Positions 22,460-31,156 of a DNA stretch of 64,000 bases are shown in pieces. The stretch spans positions 124,001 through 188,000 of the forward strand of contig NZ_FOGZ01000002.1 of the NCBI RefSeq assembly GCF_900111365.1, given 5' to 3'. The position numbers and the translations under genes are program-made. Below the pieces are notes generated by a model. It ran no database searches. It saw nothing but the letters and a program-made list of their open reading frames with translations, and was not told the origin of the DNA. This stretch comes from Propionibacterium cyclohexanicum (lineage in GTDB: Bacteria; Actinomycetota; Actinomycetes; Propionibacteriales; Propionibacteriaceae). The stretch's first letter is position 1; every line of letters begins with the position of its first letter.

Positions 22460-24042
22460 CTCGCCGCCCCCGAACGCGATGAGCGAGCTGCCAGCGGGGG
22501 CGTGCCTGCCTGCGGGCCCGACACGCCGCCGGCGCCGCCGACCGGCCGCATCGCCTGGGCGCGCCGCAGCGCGGTAATGAGGGCAGCAGCCTTGTTGTGG
22601 CACTCCTCGTTCTCGCGGGCCGGCACGGAATCCGCCACAATCCCCGCACCCGCCTGTACATGCGCCACGCCGTCCTTGACCAAGGCCGAGCGGATCGTGA
22701 TCGCCGCATCCGCATTGCCGGCGAAGTCGAAGTAGCCCACTACTCCGCCATAGGGTCCGCGTCCGGTCAACTCGAGCTCGTCGATGATCTGCATGGCACG
22801 CAGCTTGGGGGCCCCGGACAAGGTCCCGGCCGGGAAACAGGCCATCGTCACGTCAAGGGCGCTCACCCCCGGACGCACGCGTCCGGTCACGCCGGCTTCC
22901 AAGTGCATGACATGGCTGTAGCGCCCCACGTGCATGAACTGGGTGACGGTGACAGTTCCGGGCACACAGACCCGGCCCAGATCGTTGCGGCCCAGGTCGA
23001 CGAGCATGAGGTGCTCGGCGCGTTCCTTCTCGTCGGCCAGCAGCTCGTTCTCCAGCCGCTGGTCCTCGGCCTCGTCGGCCCCCCGCGGACGCGTGCCGGC
23101 GATGGGGTGGGTGGTCGCTGTGCCATTCTTCACGGTCACCAGGGACTCGGGACTGGAGCCCACCAGATCGAAGCCGGGCATCTTCAGCAGGAACAGATAG
23201 GGGCTCGGATTGGTGACGCGCAGTTCCCGGTAGATCTCGAAGGCTGAGGCAGTGACCGGCACGTCGAAACGCTGCGAGGGCACCACCTGGAAGATGTCGC
23301 CGGCCACGATGTGCTTCTTGGCCGCCTCGACCATGGCCTCGAACTCTCCCGCGCTGCGCTGGTGGTGCACCGTGAGCGTGGCCTCGCCCTGGCAGCTCGC
23401 CAACAGCGCCGGACGCGGCCGGGCCAGTTTCGCGACCATCGCATTCACCCGGGCGACCGCATCGTGCCAGGCCTCGTCCACCCGCTCGGGGCGGGCATCG
23501 AAGTTGATGGCATTGGCGATGAGCCAGACCTCGCTGCGGTGGTGATCGAGCACGGCCAGGTCGCTCGCCAGCATCATGACCATATCGGGCACACCGAGAT
23601 CGTCGGCATTGGCGGTGCCCAGGGAGGGCTCGAGCTCGCGCATGAGATCGTAGCCGAGATAGCCGACGAGCCCGGAGCTGAACGGCGGAAGCTGCGGGTC
23701 TGAGGGCGTGTGCAGTTCCGCGAGCACCCCGGCGAGCATCTCGAGTGGCCGCCCGGTCCTGGGCAGCCCCGCGATCGGCCGGCCGAGCCACTCGCCGTCG
23801 AGCCCGCGCCCGACGAGCATGCTGGCGCAGTCCACGCCCACGAAGGACCACCGCGACCAGGTGCCCTGTTCCACGGACTCGAACAGGCAACTGCTCGCGG
23901 ACTGGGACGCCAGCTGCGCGTACAGCGCGATCGGCGTGAGATCATCGGCCCTCAGCCGGGCACGGACGCTGATCACCCGGCGTTCGCGCGCCTGCGCGCG
24001 GAACTCCTCGAGGGAGGGTTCGATGCGTAACCCCGAGTTCAC
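22456..24042 (-). CDS. trpE: Anthranilate synthase component I
   Basis: 528 aa chorismate-binding enzyme. Visible: [58 protein letters not shown] and [11 protein letters not shown], plus [12 protein letters not shown] at the C-terminal side. The N-terminal LFESVE-type Trp-feedback region ([16 protein letters not shown]) suggests normal allosteric control. The GTG start at 24042 overlaps the hisI TGA. No trpG or trpD is in the window, so the amidotransferase subunit must be elsewhere. Confidence 0.95.
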   Translation of the reverse strand: MNSGLRIEPSLEEFRAQARERRVISVRARLRADDLTPIALYAQLASQSASSCLFESVEQGTWSRWSFVGVDCASMLVGRGLDGEWLGRPIAGLPRTGRPLEMLAGVLAELHTPSDPQLPPFSSGLVGYLGYDLMRELEPSLGTANADDLGVPDMVMMLASDLAVLDHHRSEVWLIANAINFDARPERVDEAWHDAVARVNAMVAKLARPRPALLASCQGEATLTVHHQRSAGEFEAMVEAAKKHIVAGDIFQVVPSQRFDVPVTASAFEIYRELRVTNPSPYLFLLKMPGFDLVGSSPESLVTVKNGTATTHPIAGTRPRGADEAEDQRLENELLADEKERAEHLMLVDLGRNDLGRVCVPGTVTVTQFMHVGRYSHVMHLEAGVTGRVRPGVSALDVTMACFPAGTLSGAPKLRAMQIIDELELTGRGPYGGVVGYFDFAGNADAAITIRSALVKDGVAHVQAGAGIVADSVPARENEECHNKAAALITALRRAQAMRPVGGAGGVSGPQAGTPPLAARSSRSGAAR

Positions 24043-24458
24043 AGCTGGGCTCCTTGCCGTTGTGTCGCGCGTGTTGCGGCGGACTGGGGCATCGGCACGA
24101 TCCCGCCTGCATCGAAACAGGATTCGGCACCGGTGTGGCAGGCACCGCCGATCTGGTCGACGCTGAGCAGCAAGGTGTCGCCATCGCAATCGATGCGTAC
24201 CTCGCGGACATGCTGGGTGTGCCCGCTGGTCTCCCCCTTGACCCACAGCTCCTGGCGCGAGCGCGACCAGTAGGTGGCATGGCGGGTCGCCAGTGTGAGC
24301 GCCAACGCCTCGTCGTTCATCCAGGCCATCATGAGCACCCGCTTGCTCGTGGCGTCCTGGACGATGGCGGGCACCAGGCCGGCCTCGTTGCGCCTGAGGC
24401 GCGTAGCCAGCTCGGCGGGCAGTTCGCTGGAGGTGGGGGAAACGGGCATGATGCCCAT
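24039..24458 (-). CDS. hisI: Phosphoribosyl-AMP cyclohydrolase
   Basis: About 139 aa. Opens the purine ring of PR-AMP in histidine synthesis. [28 protein letters not shown] and the Zn cysteines in [10 protein letters not shown] and [12 protein letters not shown] are diagnostic. There is no fused HisE. The ATG at 24458 gives MGIMPV; a second ATG at 24449 is equally possible. It heads the run into trpE (GTGA overlap), joining His and Trp synthesis. Confidence 0.92.
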   Translation of the reverse strand: MGIMPVSPTSSELPAELATRLRRNEAGLVPAIVQDATSKRVLMMAWMNDEALALTLATRHATYWSRSRQELWVKGETSGHTQHVREVRIDCDGDTLLLSVDQIGGACHTGAESCFDAGGIVPMPQSAATRATQRQGAQL

Positions 24459-24509
24459 TGTCCCGCATCCCGATGACAACTCCTGCCAGCACCGGATGGC
24501 GAGCACTCC

Positions 24510-24515
24510 TAGGGT
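24510..24515 (+). promoter_or_regulatory. -10 box of the TIGR03085-like gene (leaderless)
   Basis: TAGGGT lies 7 nt before the ATG at 24523. The divergent hisI starts only 64 bp away, so the two promoters must overlap or interleave. Confidence 0.5.
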
Positions 24516-24522
24516 GGTTGAC

Positions 24523-25164
24523 ATGACCACGCTTGCACGCGCCTACCGCGACTCACTGGCTGCGATCCTTGAGCACTCCCGGCCCGAAGCCCCCACCCTG
24601 TGCGAGGGGTGGAACTGCGCAGACCTCGCCGAGCATCTCTACGTCCGCGAGAACGATCCGCTTGCCGCACCCGGGCTGCTCATCCCCGCACTGGCCGGCC
24701 TGACCCAGGACCGGATGAGCCGGGCAATGGACTCCCTGGGCTATCTGGGCCTGGTGGACGCCTTCTCCCACGGGCCCAAGCCCTGGTCGCCGATGCGCAT
24801 CCCCGCGGTCGACCGGTTGGCCAACGGCGTGGAGTATTTCGTCCACCACGAGGACGTGCGACGCGCTCAGCCTGGCTGGTCACCCGATGTGCTGCCCGGC
24901 GAGGAACTCAGCAATGAGCTGTGGCAGCAGCTGGCGATCGTGGCCAAGCGGCTCTCGCGAGCGTGCCCGAGCGGGCTCAGGCTGGAACGTAGCGACGTGG
25001 CATCGGCGCGTCCGATCGTTGTGAAGCCGGGCGATGTCATCGTCACTGCCCGCGGGCACGCCGCGGAACTCACCCTATGGGTCTACGGACGGGCGGCCAG
25101 GGTCGAGTTCATCGGCGATCCGCCGGCCGTCGAGGCAGTGGAGAAGATGTCGCGCGCACTGTGA
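24523..25164 (+). CDS. TIGR03085-like actinobacterial protein
   Basis: 213 aa of the DinB/maleylpyruvate-isomerase-like helical fold. [19 protein letters not shown] resembles the metal-binding N-terminal helix pattern. [19 protein letters not shown] and [16 protein letters not shown] match actinobacterial TIGR03085 proteins. A mycothiol- or metal-dependent role is known for relatives; the substrate here is not known. The start is set by the leaderless -10. The last 82 bp overlap the convergent membrane gene. Confidence 0.75.
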   Translation: MTTLARAYRDSLAAILEHSRPEAPTLCEGWNCADLAEHLYVRENDPLAAPGLLIPALAGLTQDRMSRAMDSLGYLGLVDAFSHGPKPWSPMRIPAVDRLANGVEYFVHHEDVRRAQPGWSPDVLPGEELSNELWQQLAIVAKRLSRACPSGLRLERSDVASARPIVVKPGDVIVTARGHAAELTLWVYGRAARVEFIGDPPAVEAVEKMSRAL

Positions 25165-25454
25165 GGCGCGCGCTGCCCGCGATGGCGCCAACCCCGGCGA
25201 AGTCGCGCGAGGATCCGTGCGCGAAGCTGCCAGACCATGCGCAGCCCTATCGCCAGGAAGACGAGATTGGTGACCAGCGAGGGCCAGGCTCTCGTGGTGA
25301 AGCAGGCGAAAGCAAGCAGCAGGCATCCGGCCATATTGAGGACATGGAAACGCACCGAGTCCGGGCGCACCCGCTCGGAGGAAACCAGGTAGTACGCGGC
25401 AAGTGTTCCCGCAGCGCCGATCCACCCCAGAGCCATCGCCACGACCGTCGTCAT
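25083..25454 (-). CDS. Small membrane protein, CBU_0592-like
   Basis: 123 aa. Three hydrophobic segments (about 1-24, 40-58 and 62-78) in the order MALGWIGAAGTLAAYYLVS, LNMAGCLLLAFACF, SLVTNLVFLAIGLRMVW, matching the short CBU_0592-type membrane domain. A basic C-terminal tail runs antisense over the end of the TIGR03085-like gene for 82 bp. ATG 25454 starts the conserved part. Divergent from a LysR regulator, which may control it. Confidence 0.65.
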   Translation of the reverse strand: MTTVVAMALGWIGAAGTLAAYYLVSSERVRPDSVRFHVLNMAGCLLLAFACFTTRAWPSLVTNLVFLAIGLRMVWQLRARILARLRRGWRHRGQRAPHSARDIFSTASTAGGSPMNSTLAARP

Positions 25455-25635
25455 CTCAGCCACGTGCCTATCGTGGCCCCTCGGGGTGTGCAGTTCAATC
25501 GAATCATTCTTCAATGCAGCTTTAGTTTCACTTAAGTCAATTCGGGTTCTCTCCGAGTACCGTCCAGGCCGGCCGGACGCTCGTGCCCGGCCGGACGCCG
25601 ATGCGGGCGCGCAGCGGGGATGGTTGGCTGGGTGC
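25455..25635. promoter_or_regulatory. Divergent intergenic region upstream of the LysR gene
   Basis: 181 bp with an unusually A/T-rich core at about 25495-25550 (CTTTAGTTTCACTTAAGTCA), a likely site for the LysR-type regulator. A GGCCGGAC direct repeat lies near 25572 and 25592. The operator itself is not defined. Confidence 0.35.
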
Positions 25636-26586
25636 GTGAGCATCCACATCGATCCGCGCAGGCTGGCGATCCTGCTCGCCGTTCAGCGCGAGGGAGGTAT
25701 CGTCGCGGCGGCCGATGCGCTGCGGCTGTCACCCTCGGCCGTCTCCCAGCAGTTGGCCCGGCTGGAGAGCGAAACCGGTCTGCGGGTGGTGGAACGCACC
25801 CCGCATGGCGCGCTGATCACGCCAGCGGGCGCCGTGCTGGTGGCGGGGGCCGAGCGCATCGAGACGGAGCTGGCCGACATGGTCCGGGCCCTGCATCCCT
25901 TCACCGGAACGGTCACCGGGTCGGTGATGATGGGCTCCTTCCAGTCGCTCATGGGGGCCTTGTTGCTGCGCTTCCGCCACCAGCTGGCTGCTGTACTGCC
26001 TGGGGTGGATCTGCGACTGGCCGAGGTCGACGAACCGCAGGGCATGGCGGAATTGCGATCGGGGCAGCTCGACCTGTTGTGCATCGAGCGCGATGCGCGC
26101 CCGGGTCGGGCGCCGCGCGGGTACACCGACACACCCTTCTACGACGAACCGTGGGTTCTGGTCACGCCACCGGGAGCACCTCGGATCAATTCACCCCGCG
26201 ATCTCGCCTCCCTGGTCTGGCTGCGTCAGCCGGAGGGCACCGCCGGTGACCAGGCGATGCAGCGCATCACTGCCCCGCTGGGCCGGGCCCAGTACAGCGA
26301 CTACCGCTACACGAGCTATTCGGTCGCGGTGGCCATGATCAGCGACGGCATGGGCGCCACGGTCATGCCCCAGTTGGCGCTGGTGGATGCCCAGCGCGGC
26401 CATGTGCAGGTCACGCCCATGCCCGAGTTGGGTGTCCGGCGCCTGTTCGTACGGCATCGCACCAGGCTCGCGGCCACCGAGCCGGCCGTCAGCCAGCTCA
26501 TCGACCAGCTGATCGGCTGGGCCGCCACCGCCCTCGACCCGCAGGGCGCCCCGACGTCCTCCGCCGACCCGGACCATCGGCGCTAG
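25636..26586 (+). CDS. LysR-family transcriptional regulator
   Basis: 316 aa. N-terminal winged helix-turn-helix (residues about 5-64: LAILLAVQREGGIVAAADAL, SPSAVSQQLARLE) followed by a type 2 periplasmic-binding-like effector domain (about 90-295). The GTG start puts the HTH at the normal distance from the N-terminus. No effector can be inferred. Likely targets are itself and the divergent small membrane gene. Confidence 0.88.
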   Translation: MSIHIDPRRLAILLAVQREGGIVAAADALRLSPSAVSQQLARLESETGLRVVERTPHGALITPAGAVLVAGAERIETELADMVRALHPFTGTVTGSVMMGSFQSLMGALLLRFRHQLAAVLPGVDLRLAEVDEPQGMAELRSGQLDLLCIERDARPGRAPRGYTDTPFYDEPWVLVTPPGAPRINSPRDLASLVWLRQPEGTAGDQAMQRITAPLGRAQYSDYRYTSYSVAVAMISDGMGATVMPQLALVDAQRGHVQVTPMPELGVRRLFVRHRTRLAATEPAVSQLIDQLIGWAATALDPQGAPTSSADPDHRR

Positions 26587-26605
26587 AGGGGCCGCCGGCG
26601 CCTGC

Positions 26606-28309
26606 TCAGTTGTTCTTCGCGGCCTTGCGCTGCAGGGCTGCCCACTCGTCGCGCAGCCCGACCGTGCGGTGGAACAGCGCCGGCTCAGTGGGATCGAGCG
26701 CGAAGTAGCCGAGCCGCTCGAACTGGACGACCTCGCCAGGTGCCACATCCTGGATGGCCAGCTCCGCCTTTGCACCCTCGAGCAGTGTTCGCGAGGCGGG
26801 ATTGAGATCGTCCAGGGGTTCGCCGGTCGACTCCCCCGGGTTGGGCGCGCTGAACAGCCGGTCGTACAGGGCGACCCGCAATTCGACGTCATGGCCGGCG
26901 CTGACCCAGTGCAGGGTGGACCGTACCCGGCGCCCGTCGGGGGCATCTCCCCCGCGCGAGGCCCGGTCATAGTCGGCATGCACCTCGACGATGTCCCCGG
27001 CATCGTTCTTCACGACATCGGTGGCGGTGATGAGATAGGCACCACGGAGACGAACCTCGTGCCCTGGTGAGAGCCGGAAGAACTTGGGCGGGGGGAACTC
27101 CGCGAAATCATCGCGCTCGATGTAAAGCTCTCCGGTGAAAGCCACCCGACGGGTGCCGTCGCCGGGATTCTCCGGGTTGTTCGTCAGCTCGAAGTACTCC
27201 ACCACGGGCTCGCCGTGCTCGTCGGTGGGCCAGTCGTCGATGACGAGCCTCAGGGGACGGGTCACGACCATGCGCCGCTGGGAGCTCGCGTTGAGCTCGC
27301 GCCGCACGAAGGCTTCGAGCTCCTCGATGTTGTGGCGGGAATTGGTGCGCGTCGTGCCGATGTAGCGGCAGAAGTCGCGCAGCGCCGCCGGCGGATAGCC
27401 TCGCCGGCGCAGCCCGCGCAGGGTGGGCATCCGCGGGTCGTCCCAGCCATCGACGATGCCCTCGGTGACCAGCTTGGCGAGCCGCCGCTTGGAGGTGATC
27501 GTGTAGGTGAGCTCCAGGCGGGCGAACTCTATCTGGCGTGGCCGCCCGCCGGTCAACGGCAGATGCTCGAGATACCAGTCGTAGAGCGGGCGGTGGGTGT
27601 CGAACTCGAGGGTGCACAGCGAATGGGTGACGCCCTCGATCGCGTCGGACTGGCCGTGCGCCCAATCGTAGGTGGGGTAGATGGGCCAGTCGTCCCCGGT
27701 CTGGTGGTGGCTGGCGTGGCGGATCCGGTACATCACCGGGTCACGCAGGGCCATGTTGTCGGCGTTCATGTCGATCTTGGCGCGAAGCACCCGTGAGCCG
27801 TCGGGGAACTCCCCTGCCCTCATCCGCCGGAACAGATCGAGATTCTCCTGGACCGGACGCTCCCGGAAGGGGCTCGCAATGCCTTCGCGTCCGAAGCCGC
27901 CGCGCTGGGCCGAGATCGCCTCGTTGTCCTGGTCATCCACATAGGCCAGACCCTGGCCGATGAGGTATTCGGCCCACTCGTACAGCTGCTGGAAATAGTC
28001 GGAGGCGTGCACCAGCGCAGCGGGCCGATAGCCCAGCCAGCGGATGTCCTCGATGATCGACTCGACGAACTCCGGATCCTCGGCCACCGGATTGGTGTCG
28101 TCGAGGCGCACATTGCAGATGCCGTCAAAGCGCTCGGCGATACCGAAGTCGACGGTGATTGCCTTCGCGTGGCCGATGTGTAGATAGCCATTGGGCTCGG
28201 GAGGGAACCGGGTCTGGACCCGCCCGGAGTAGGTGCCGAGCTCGATGTCCTTCTCCACGGCGTCGCTGATGAAGTCACCCGCGTCGCCTGCTGCCTCGGG
28301 GTTGACCAT
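26606..28309 (-). CDS. glnS: Glutaminyl-tRNA synthetase
   Basis: 567 aa class Ib synthetase. HIGH motif in FPPEPNGYLHIGHAKA (about residues 35-50), the GlnRS-specific YDWAHGQSDAIEGVTHSLCTLEF, KMSKS-like TSKRRLAKLV, and a C-terminal anticodon-binding beta-barrel. The ATG 28309 is supported by a TAACTT -10 box 7 nt upstream (leaderless). Most Gram-positive bacteria instead amidate Glu-tRNA(Gln), so GlnRS here is a minority trait. It follows the phosphatase gene by 20 bp. Confidence 0.93.
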   Translation of the reverse strand: MVNPEAAGDAGDFISDAVEKDIELGTYSGRVQTRFPPEPNGYLHIGHAKAITVDFGIAERFDGICNVRLDDTNPVAEDPEFVESIIEDIRWLGYRPAALVHASDYFQQLYEWAEYLIGQGLAYVDDQDNEAISAQRGGFGREGIASPFRERPVQENLDLFRRMRAGEFPDGSRVLRAKIDMNADNMALRDPVMYRIRHASHHQTGDDWPIYPTYDWAHGQSDAIEGVTHSLCTLEFDTHRPLYDWYLEHLPLTGGRPRQIEFARLELTYTITSKRRLAKLVTEGIVDGWDDPRMPTLRGLRRRGYPPAALRDFCRYIGTTRTNSRHNIEELEAFVRRELNASSQRRMVVTRPLRLVIDDWPTDEHGEPVVEYFELTNNPENPGDGTRRVAFTGELYIERDDFAEFPPPKFFRLSPGHEVRLRGAYLITATDVVKNDAGDIVEVHADYDRASRGGDAPDGRRVRSTLHWVSAGHDVELRVALYDRLFSAPNPGESTGEPLDDLNPASRTLLEGAKAELAIQDVAPGEVVQFERLGYFALDPTEPALFHRTVGLRDEWAALQRKAAKNN

Positions 28310-28316
28310 GCGGGTC

Positions 28317-28322
28317 AAGTTA
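28317..28322 (-). promoter_or_regulatory. -10 box of glnS (leaderless)
   Basis: TAACTT on the minus strand, 7 nt before the glnS ATG. It lies just inside the gap after the upstream phosphatase gene, giving glnS its own transcript start. Confidence 0.5.
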
Positions 28323-28329
28323 GCACGGC

Positions 28330-28968
28330 TCACGCGCCGAGGTTCCACTGCGGCTCGGCGTTGTAGCGGCCAAGACGCCATTGGTGCCCGCTGTTTCGGT
28401 CACCACTGTGATGGAGGGAGCTCGCACAGCAGTTCGCGATGGAGTCCAGCCGCCAGCTGGTCGGGAAGTCCCAGCCGAGCAGCCCGCCGATTCCCATCCG
28501 GATGGCGGTGCCATGGCTGAACACCAGGATGGTTCCCTGCGGGGTGCTGGCGTCGATGTGGACAAGGGCGGCGCTCATCCGGGCAGCCACCTCGCCACCT
28601 GTCTCTCCGGTGACTCCCCAGCGACAGTCGTGCTCACCGCGGCGCCAGGCCCACAGCTCGGGCTGAGCCCGCTCGATCTGCGACCAGGTCATGCCCTCGC
28701 GGGCCCCGAAGTCCAGCTCTGCGAGCCGGGCATCGGTGTTCACCGGCTGACCGGTGAGCTCGGCCACCGGCTGCGCCGTCTGCTGGGCTCGCGCCAGCGG
28801 AGAGGCCCAGATCGCCACCGGCTCGAGATGGGCGAACCAGCCTGCTGCGGCTCCGGCCTGCGCGCGGCCCACTGCATCGAGTGGGATGTCCGTGGCGCCC
28901 AGCCAGCGCCCTTGCGCATTCCACTGCGTGCGACCGTGCCGAATGAGGACGAATCGCGCAGCATTCAT
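28330..28968 (-). CDS. Histidine phosphatase (phosphoglycerate mutase-like)
   Basis: 212 aa. The catalytic motif LIRHGRTQWN (phospho-His10 region), ELDFGAREGMTW (acid) and FSHGTAIRM (second catalytic His) define the RHG branch. Relatives are acid phosphatases, alpha-ribazole phosphatase (CobC) and sugar-phosphate phosphatases; the sequence does not decide the substrate. ATG start with a GAAGGAAG site upstream. Probably cotranscribed with glnS. Confidence 0.85.
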   Translation of the reverse strand: MNAARFVLIRHGRTQWNAQGRWLGATDIPLDAVGRAQAGAAAGWFAHLEPVAIWASPLARAQQTAQPVAELTGQPVNTDARLAELDFGAREGMTWSQIERAQPELWAWRRGEHDCRWGVTGETGGEVAARMSAALVHIDASTPQGTILVFSHGTAIRMGIGGLLGWDFPTSWRLDSIANCCASSLHHSGDRNSGHQWRLGRYNAEPQWNLGA

Positions 28969-29154
28969 GGATCATCTTCCTTCGAGTTCGGGTCCGGCGC
29001 GATCAGCCTAGCCACGTCGGCCTACTACTATCGTCCCAAGCAGTGTTCGCCACGGTGGAGACCGGCACGTTCTTGTGGTGTGAGCGGGAATGCCCGCGGG
29101 CCGTGCGGTGTTCCTCCACAGAGCGTCCACCACAGATGCCGGAGGTAACTGACC

Positions 29155-30168
29155 ATGCTAGATCCACTGACGCTGTTCCAATACGATCCCCAGATCGACC
29201 AGAGGACCGTGCACGACCGCGTAATGGTCATCACTTTGGGCAGCTACGGCGATGCCGGTTCCGCGCAGGCCCAGTTCGACGAGCACCTGCTGAATACGCT
29301 GACTCACCGCACGATCGGCACCTTCGATGCTGACCAGGTGATGGACTACCGCGGTCACCGTCCGCCGATCGATTTCGACCGGGATCACTACGACAACTAC
29401 GAGCCTCCGGTGATGACCCTCCACGAGATCACCGACAAGTCGGGCAGCCCCTTCCTGCTGCTCACCGGACCCGAGCCCGCCCTGCAATGGGAGCGGGTCG
29501 TGGCGGCGATCGATCGGATCATCGACGAACTCGACGTCCAGCTCGTGGTGACGGCCCAGAGCGTGCCGATGCCGGTGCCTCATACGCGCCCGGTGGGGCT
29601 GCTCAAGGTGGCAACGCGTTCAGACCTGCTCCCCGGCAACCAGCCAAGCGGTTCCTTCCGGATGAGTGCCTCGTTCCTCGGCATGATGACCCAGCGGCTC
29701 GGCGAGTCGGGACGCGATGTCATCGGCCTGGTGGCGCGCGTGCCCCAGTATCTGGCTGAGGCGGAGTTCCCCGATGCTCCCATCGCACTCGTGCGCGGGG
29801 TCAACGAGGTGGCGAATCTCGATGTCCCGCTGGGCGATCTGGAGCAGGCCTCCCGACTCGCGCGCGGTCAGATCGACGCCCAGGTGCAGCAGTCCGAGCA
29901 GCTGTCCCAGATGGTGAGCGCGCTGGAGAAGCAGTACGACACCTTCATGGCTGACCACTCACTGCCGATGAGCGAGGACCAGATCCCCAACGCCGACGAG
30001 ATCGGGCAGGCTGTGGAGGACTACCTGGCCAGCCTCGACACCGGCAACGACGGTCCCAACCCGGCGGGGCCGGGACCGGCCGATCGGGGCCCCCAGACAG
30101 GCCCGGCCGATTTCGGCAACCCGGACCATCCGGATCAGCCCGAGGACCCCGGCGAGCCCAAAGACTGA
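29155..30168 (+). CDS. PAC2 family protein
   Basis: 337 aa. PAC2 (proteasome assembly chaperone-like) fold over about residues 20-250: ALVRGVNEVANLD, a conserved DYRGHRPPI, and a middle GSFRMSASFLGMM. Then a coiled-coil-like stretch and a Gly/Pro/Asp-rich tail (about 300-337). Such proteins are common beside proteasome or cell-envelope genes in Actinobacteria; the exact role is unknown. ATG start with GGAGG 9 nt upstream. Confidence 0.8.
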   Translation: MLDPLTLFQYDPQIDQRTVHDRVMVITLGSYGDAGSAQAQFDEHLLNTLTHRTIGTFDADQVMDYRGHRPPIDFDRDHYDNYEPPVMTLHEITDKSGSPFLLLTGPEPALQWERVVAAIDRIIDELDVQLVVTAQSVPMPVPHTRPVGLLKVATRSDLLPGNQPSGSFRMSASFLGMMTQRLGESGRDVIGLVARVPQYLAEAEFPDAPIALVRGVNEVANLDVPLGDLEQASRLARGQIDAQVQQSEQLSQMVSALEKQYDTFMADHSLPMSEDQIPNADEIGQAVEDYLASLDTGNDGPNPAGPGPADRGPQTGPADFGNPDHPDQPEDPGEPKD

Positions 30169-30175
30169 ACGTTCC

Positions 30176-30208
30176 GTGCCCGAGGAGGCCTCGGGTCTCG
30201 TCGGGCAC
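30176..30208 (+). terminator. Terminator after the PAC2 gene
   Basis: Outer 8-bp stem GTGCCCGA (30176-30183) with TCGGGCAC (30201-30208), and an alternative inner hairpin CCCGAGG/CCTCGGG (30179-30195). It starts 7 bp after the stop codon. Confidence 0.65.
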
Positions 30209-30236
30209 ACGGCGGGGCTTGGGCCTTCTCGGGTAC

Positions 30237-31040
30237 TCAGGCCTCCTCGAGGGGCCAGCCATGCACCAGTTCACCGGGGTGGGCCGGCTCGCGGTAGTAC
30301 TCGATGCCAAGCACGGCCCGGAAGAGCTGCTTGGGCAGGCTCAAGAAGAACCCGGCATCGCTGGTCTGGCTGGCGTGGCAAGCCAGCGCATCGTGCTTGC
30401 GCCCGACGACCTCGTCCGGCAGGTCCACCGCCCAGCGCAACTCGCTGGCCGATGAGCCGAAGGGCCTCAGATCCTGTGGCTCATCGGAATCAAAGAACCC
30501 CTGACCGGTTACTCCCAGTTTCACGGCAAGCGCCTTCTGCCGAGCGCGCATGTCACGGTTGAAGCTGCCCTCCAGGAGCCGCAGCGGGCTGCCGAGCTGG
30601 CGGGCGACGGCCGCGCCGACGCGATGCACCATGATGTGGTCGGGATGTCCGTATCCGCCGTCGGGGTCGTAGCTGACGAGGACGTCGGCCTTCTCCTCGC
30701 GGACGATGGCTCCCACGCGCGCGGTCACCTCGGTGAGATCGGCATTGCAGAACGATTCCGGGTCGTGGTTCGAGTCCCACCCGGCCATCCCCGAGTCGCG
30801 ATAGCCCAGCCATTCGACCCGGTCGATGCCGATGACGCCTGCCGCGCAGGCCAGCTCCTCACGGCGCCGATCGGCAACAGTTTCGCCCTTCCGCAGATCC
30901 TCGGCTGCCATGCCGAGCGTGCCATCGGTGGCGATGACGTTGACCACACGGTCACCGCGGTCGTGAGCCAGCACCATCGTGCCTGCGGTCTGCGAGCTCT
31001 CGTCGTCGGGATGTGCATGCAGGAAGACCCAAGTCGCCAT
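30237..31040 (-). CDS. PIG-L family deacetylase (MshB/Mca-like)
   Basis: 267 aa zinc deacetylase. The metal motif FLHAHPDDES is at residues about 5-14, and the distal histidine is in GGYGHPDHIMVHRVG. Actinobacterial relatives are MshB (mycothiol synthesis) and Mca (mycothiol-conjugate amidase); this protein is a little shorter than both, so I leave the substrate open. ATG 31040 opens the conserved fold; ATG 31055 would add five residues. A much longer upstream frame is antisense to the rhomboid gene. Confidence 0.8.
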   Translation of the reverse strand: MATWVFLHAHPDDESSQTAGTMVLAHDRGDRVVNVIATDGTLGMAAEDLRKGETVADRRREELACAAGVIGIDRVEWLGYRDSGMAGWDSNHDPESFCNADLTEVTARVGAIVREEKADVLVSYDPDGGYGHPDHIMVHRVGAAVARQLGSPLRLLEGSFNRDMRARQKALAVKLGVTGQGFFDSDEPQDLRPFGSSASELRWAVDLPDEVVGRKHDALACHASQTSDAGFFLSLPKQLFRAVLGIEYYREPAHPGELVHGWPLEEA

Positions 31041-31144
31041 GCCTCCATCGTGCATGAGACCACCAAGGGCCGGTCGCGGCCGCCTCGTGGTCGCTGGGTG
31101 GCGGTCCAGGCCGCGACTTCGTTGGAGGGGCCTTCCCGCGCACA

Positions 31145-31150
31145 TAGTCT
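31145..31150 (+). promoter_or_regulatory. -10 box of the rhomboid gene (leaderless)
   Basis: TAGTCT lies 6 nt before ATG 31157 and thereby selects that ATG over the in-frame GTG at 31154. Confidence 0.5.
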
Positions 31151-31156
31151 GGGGTG

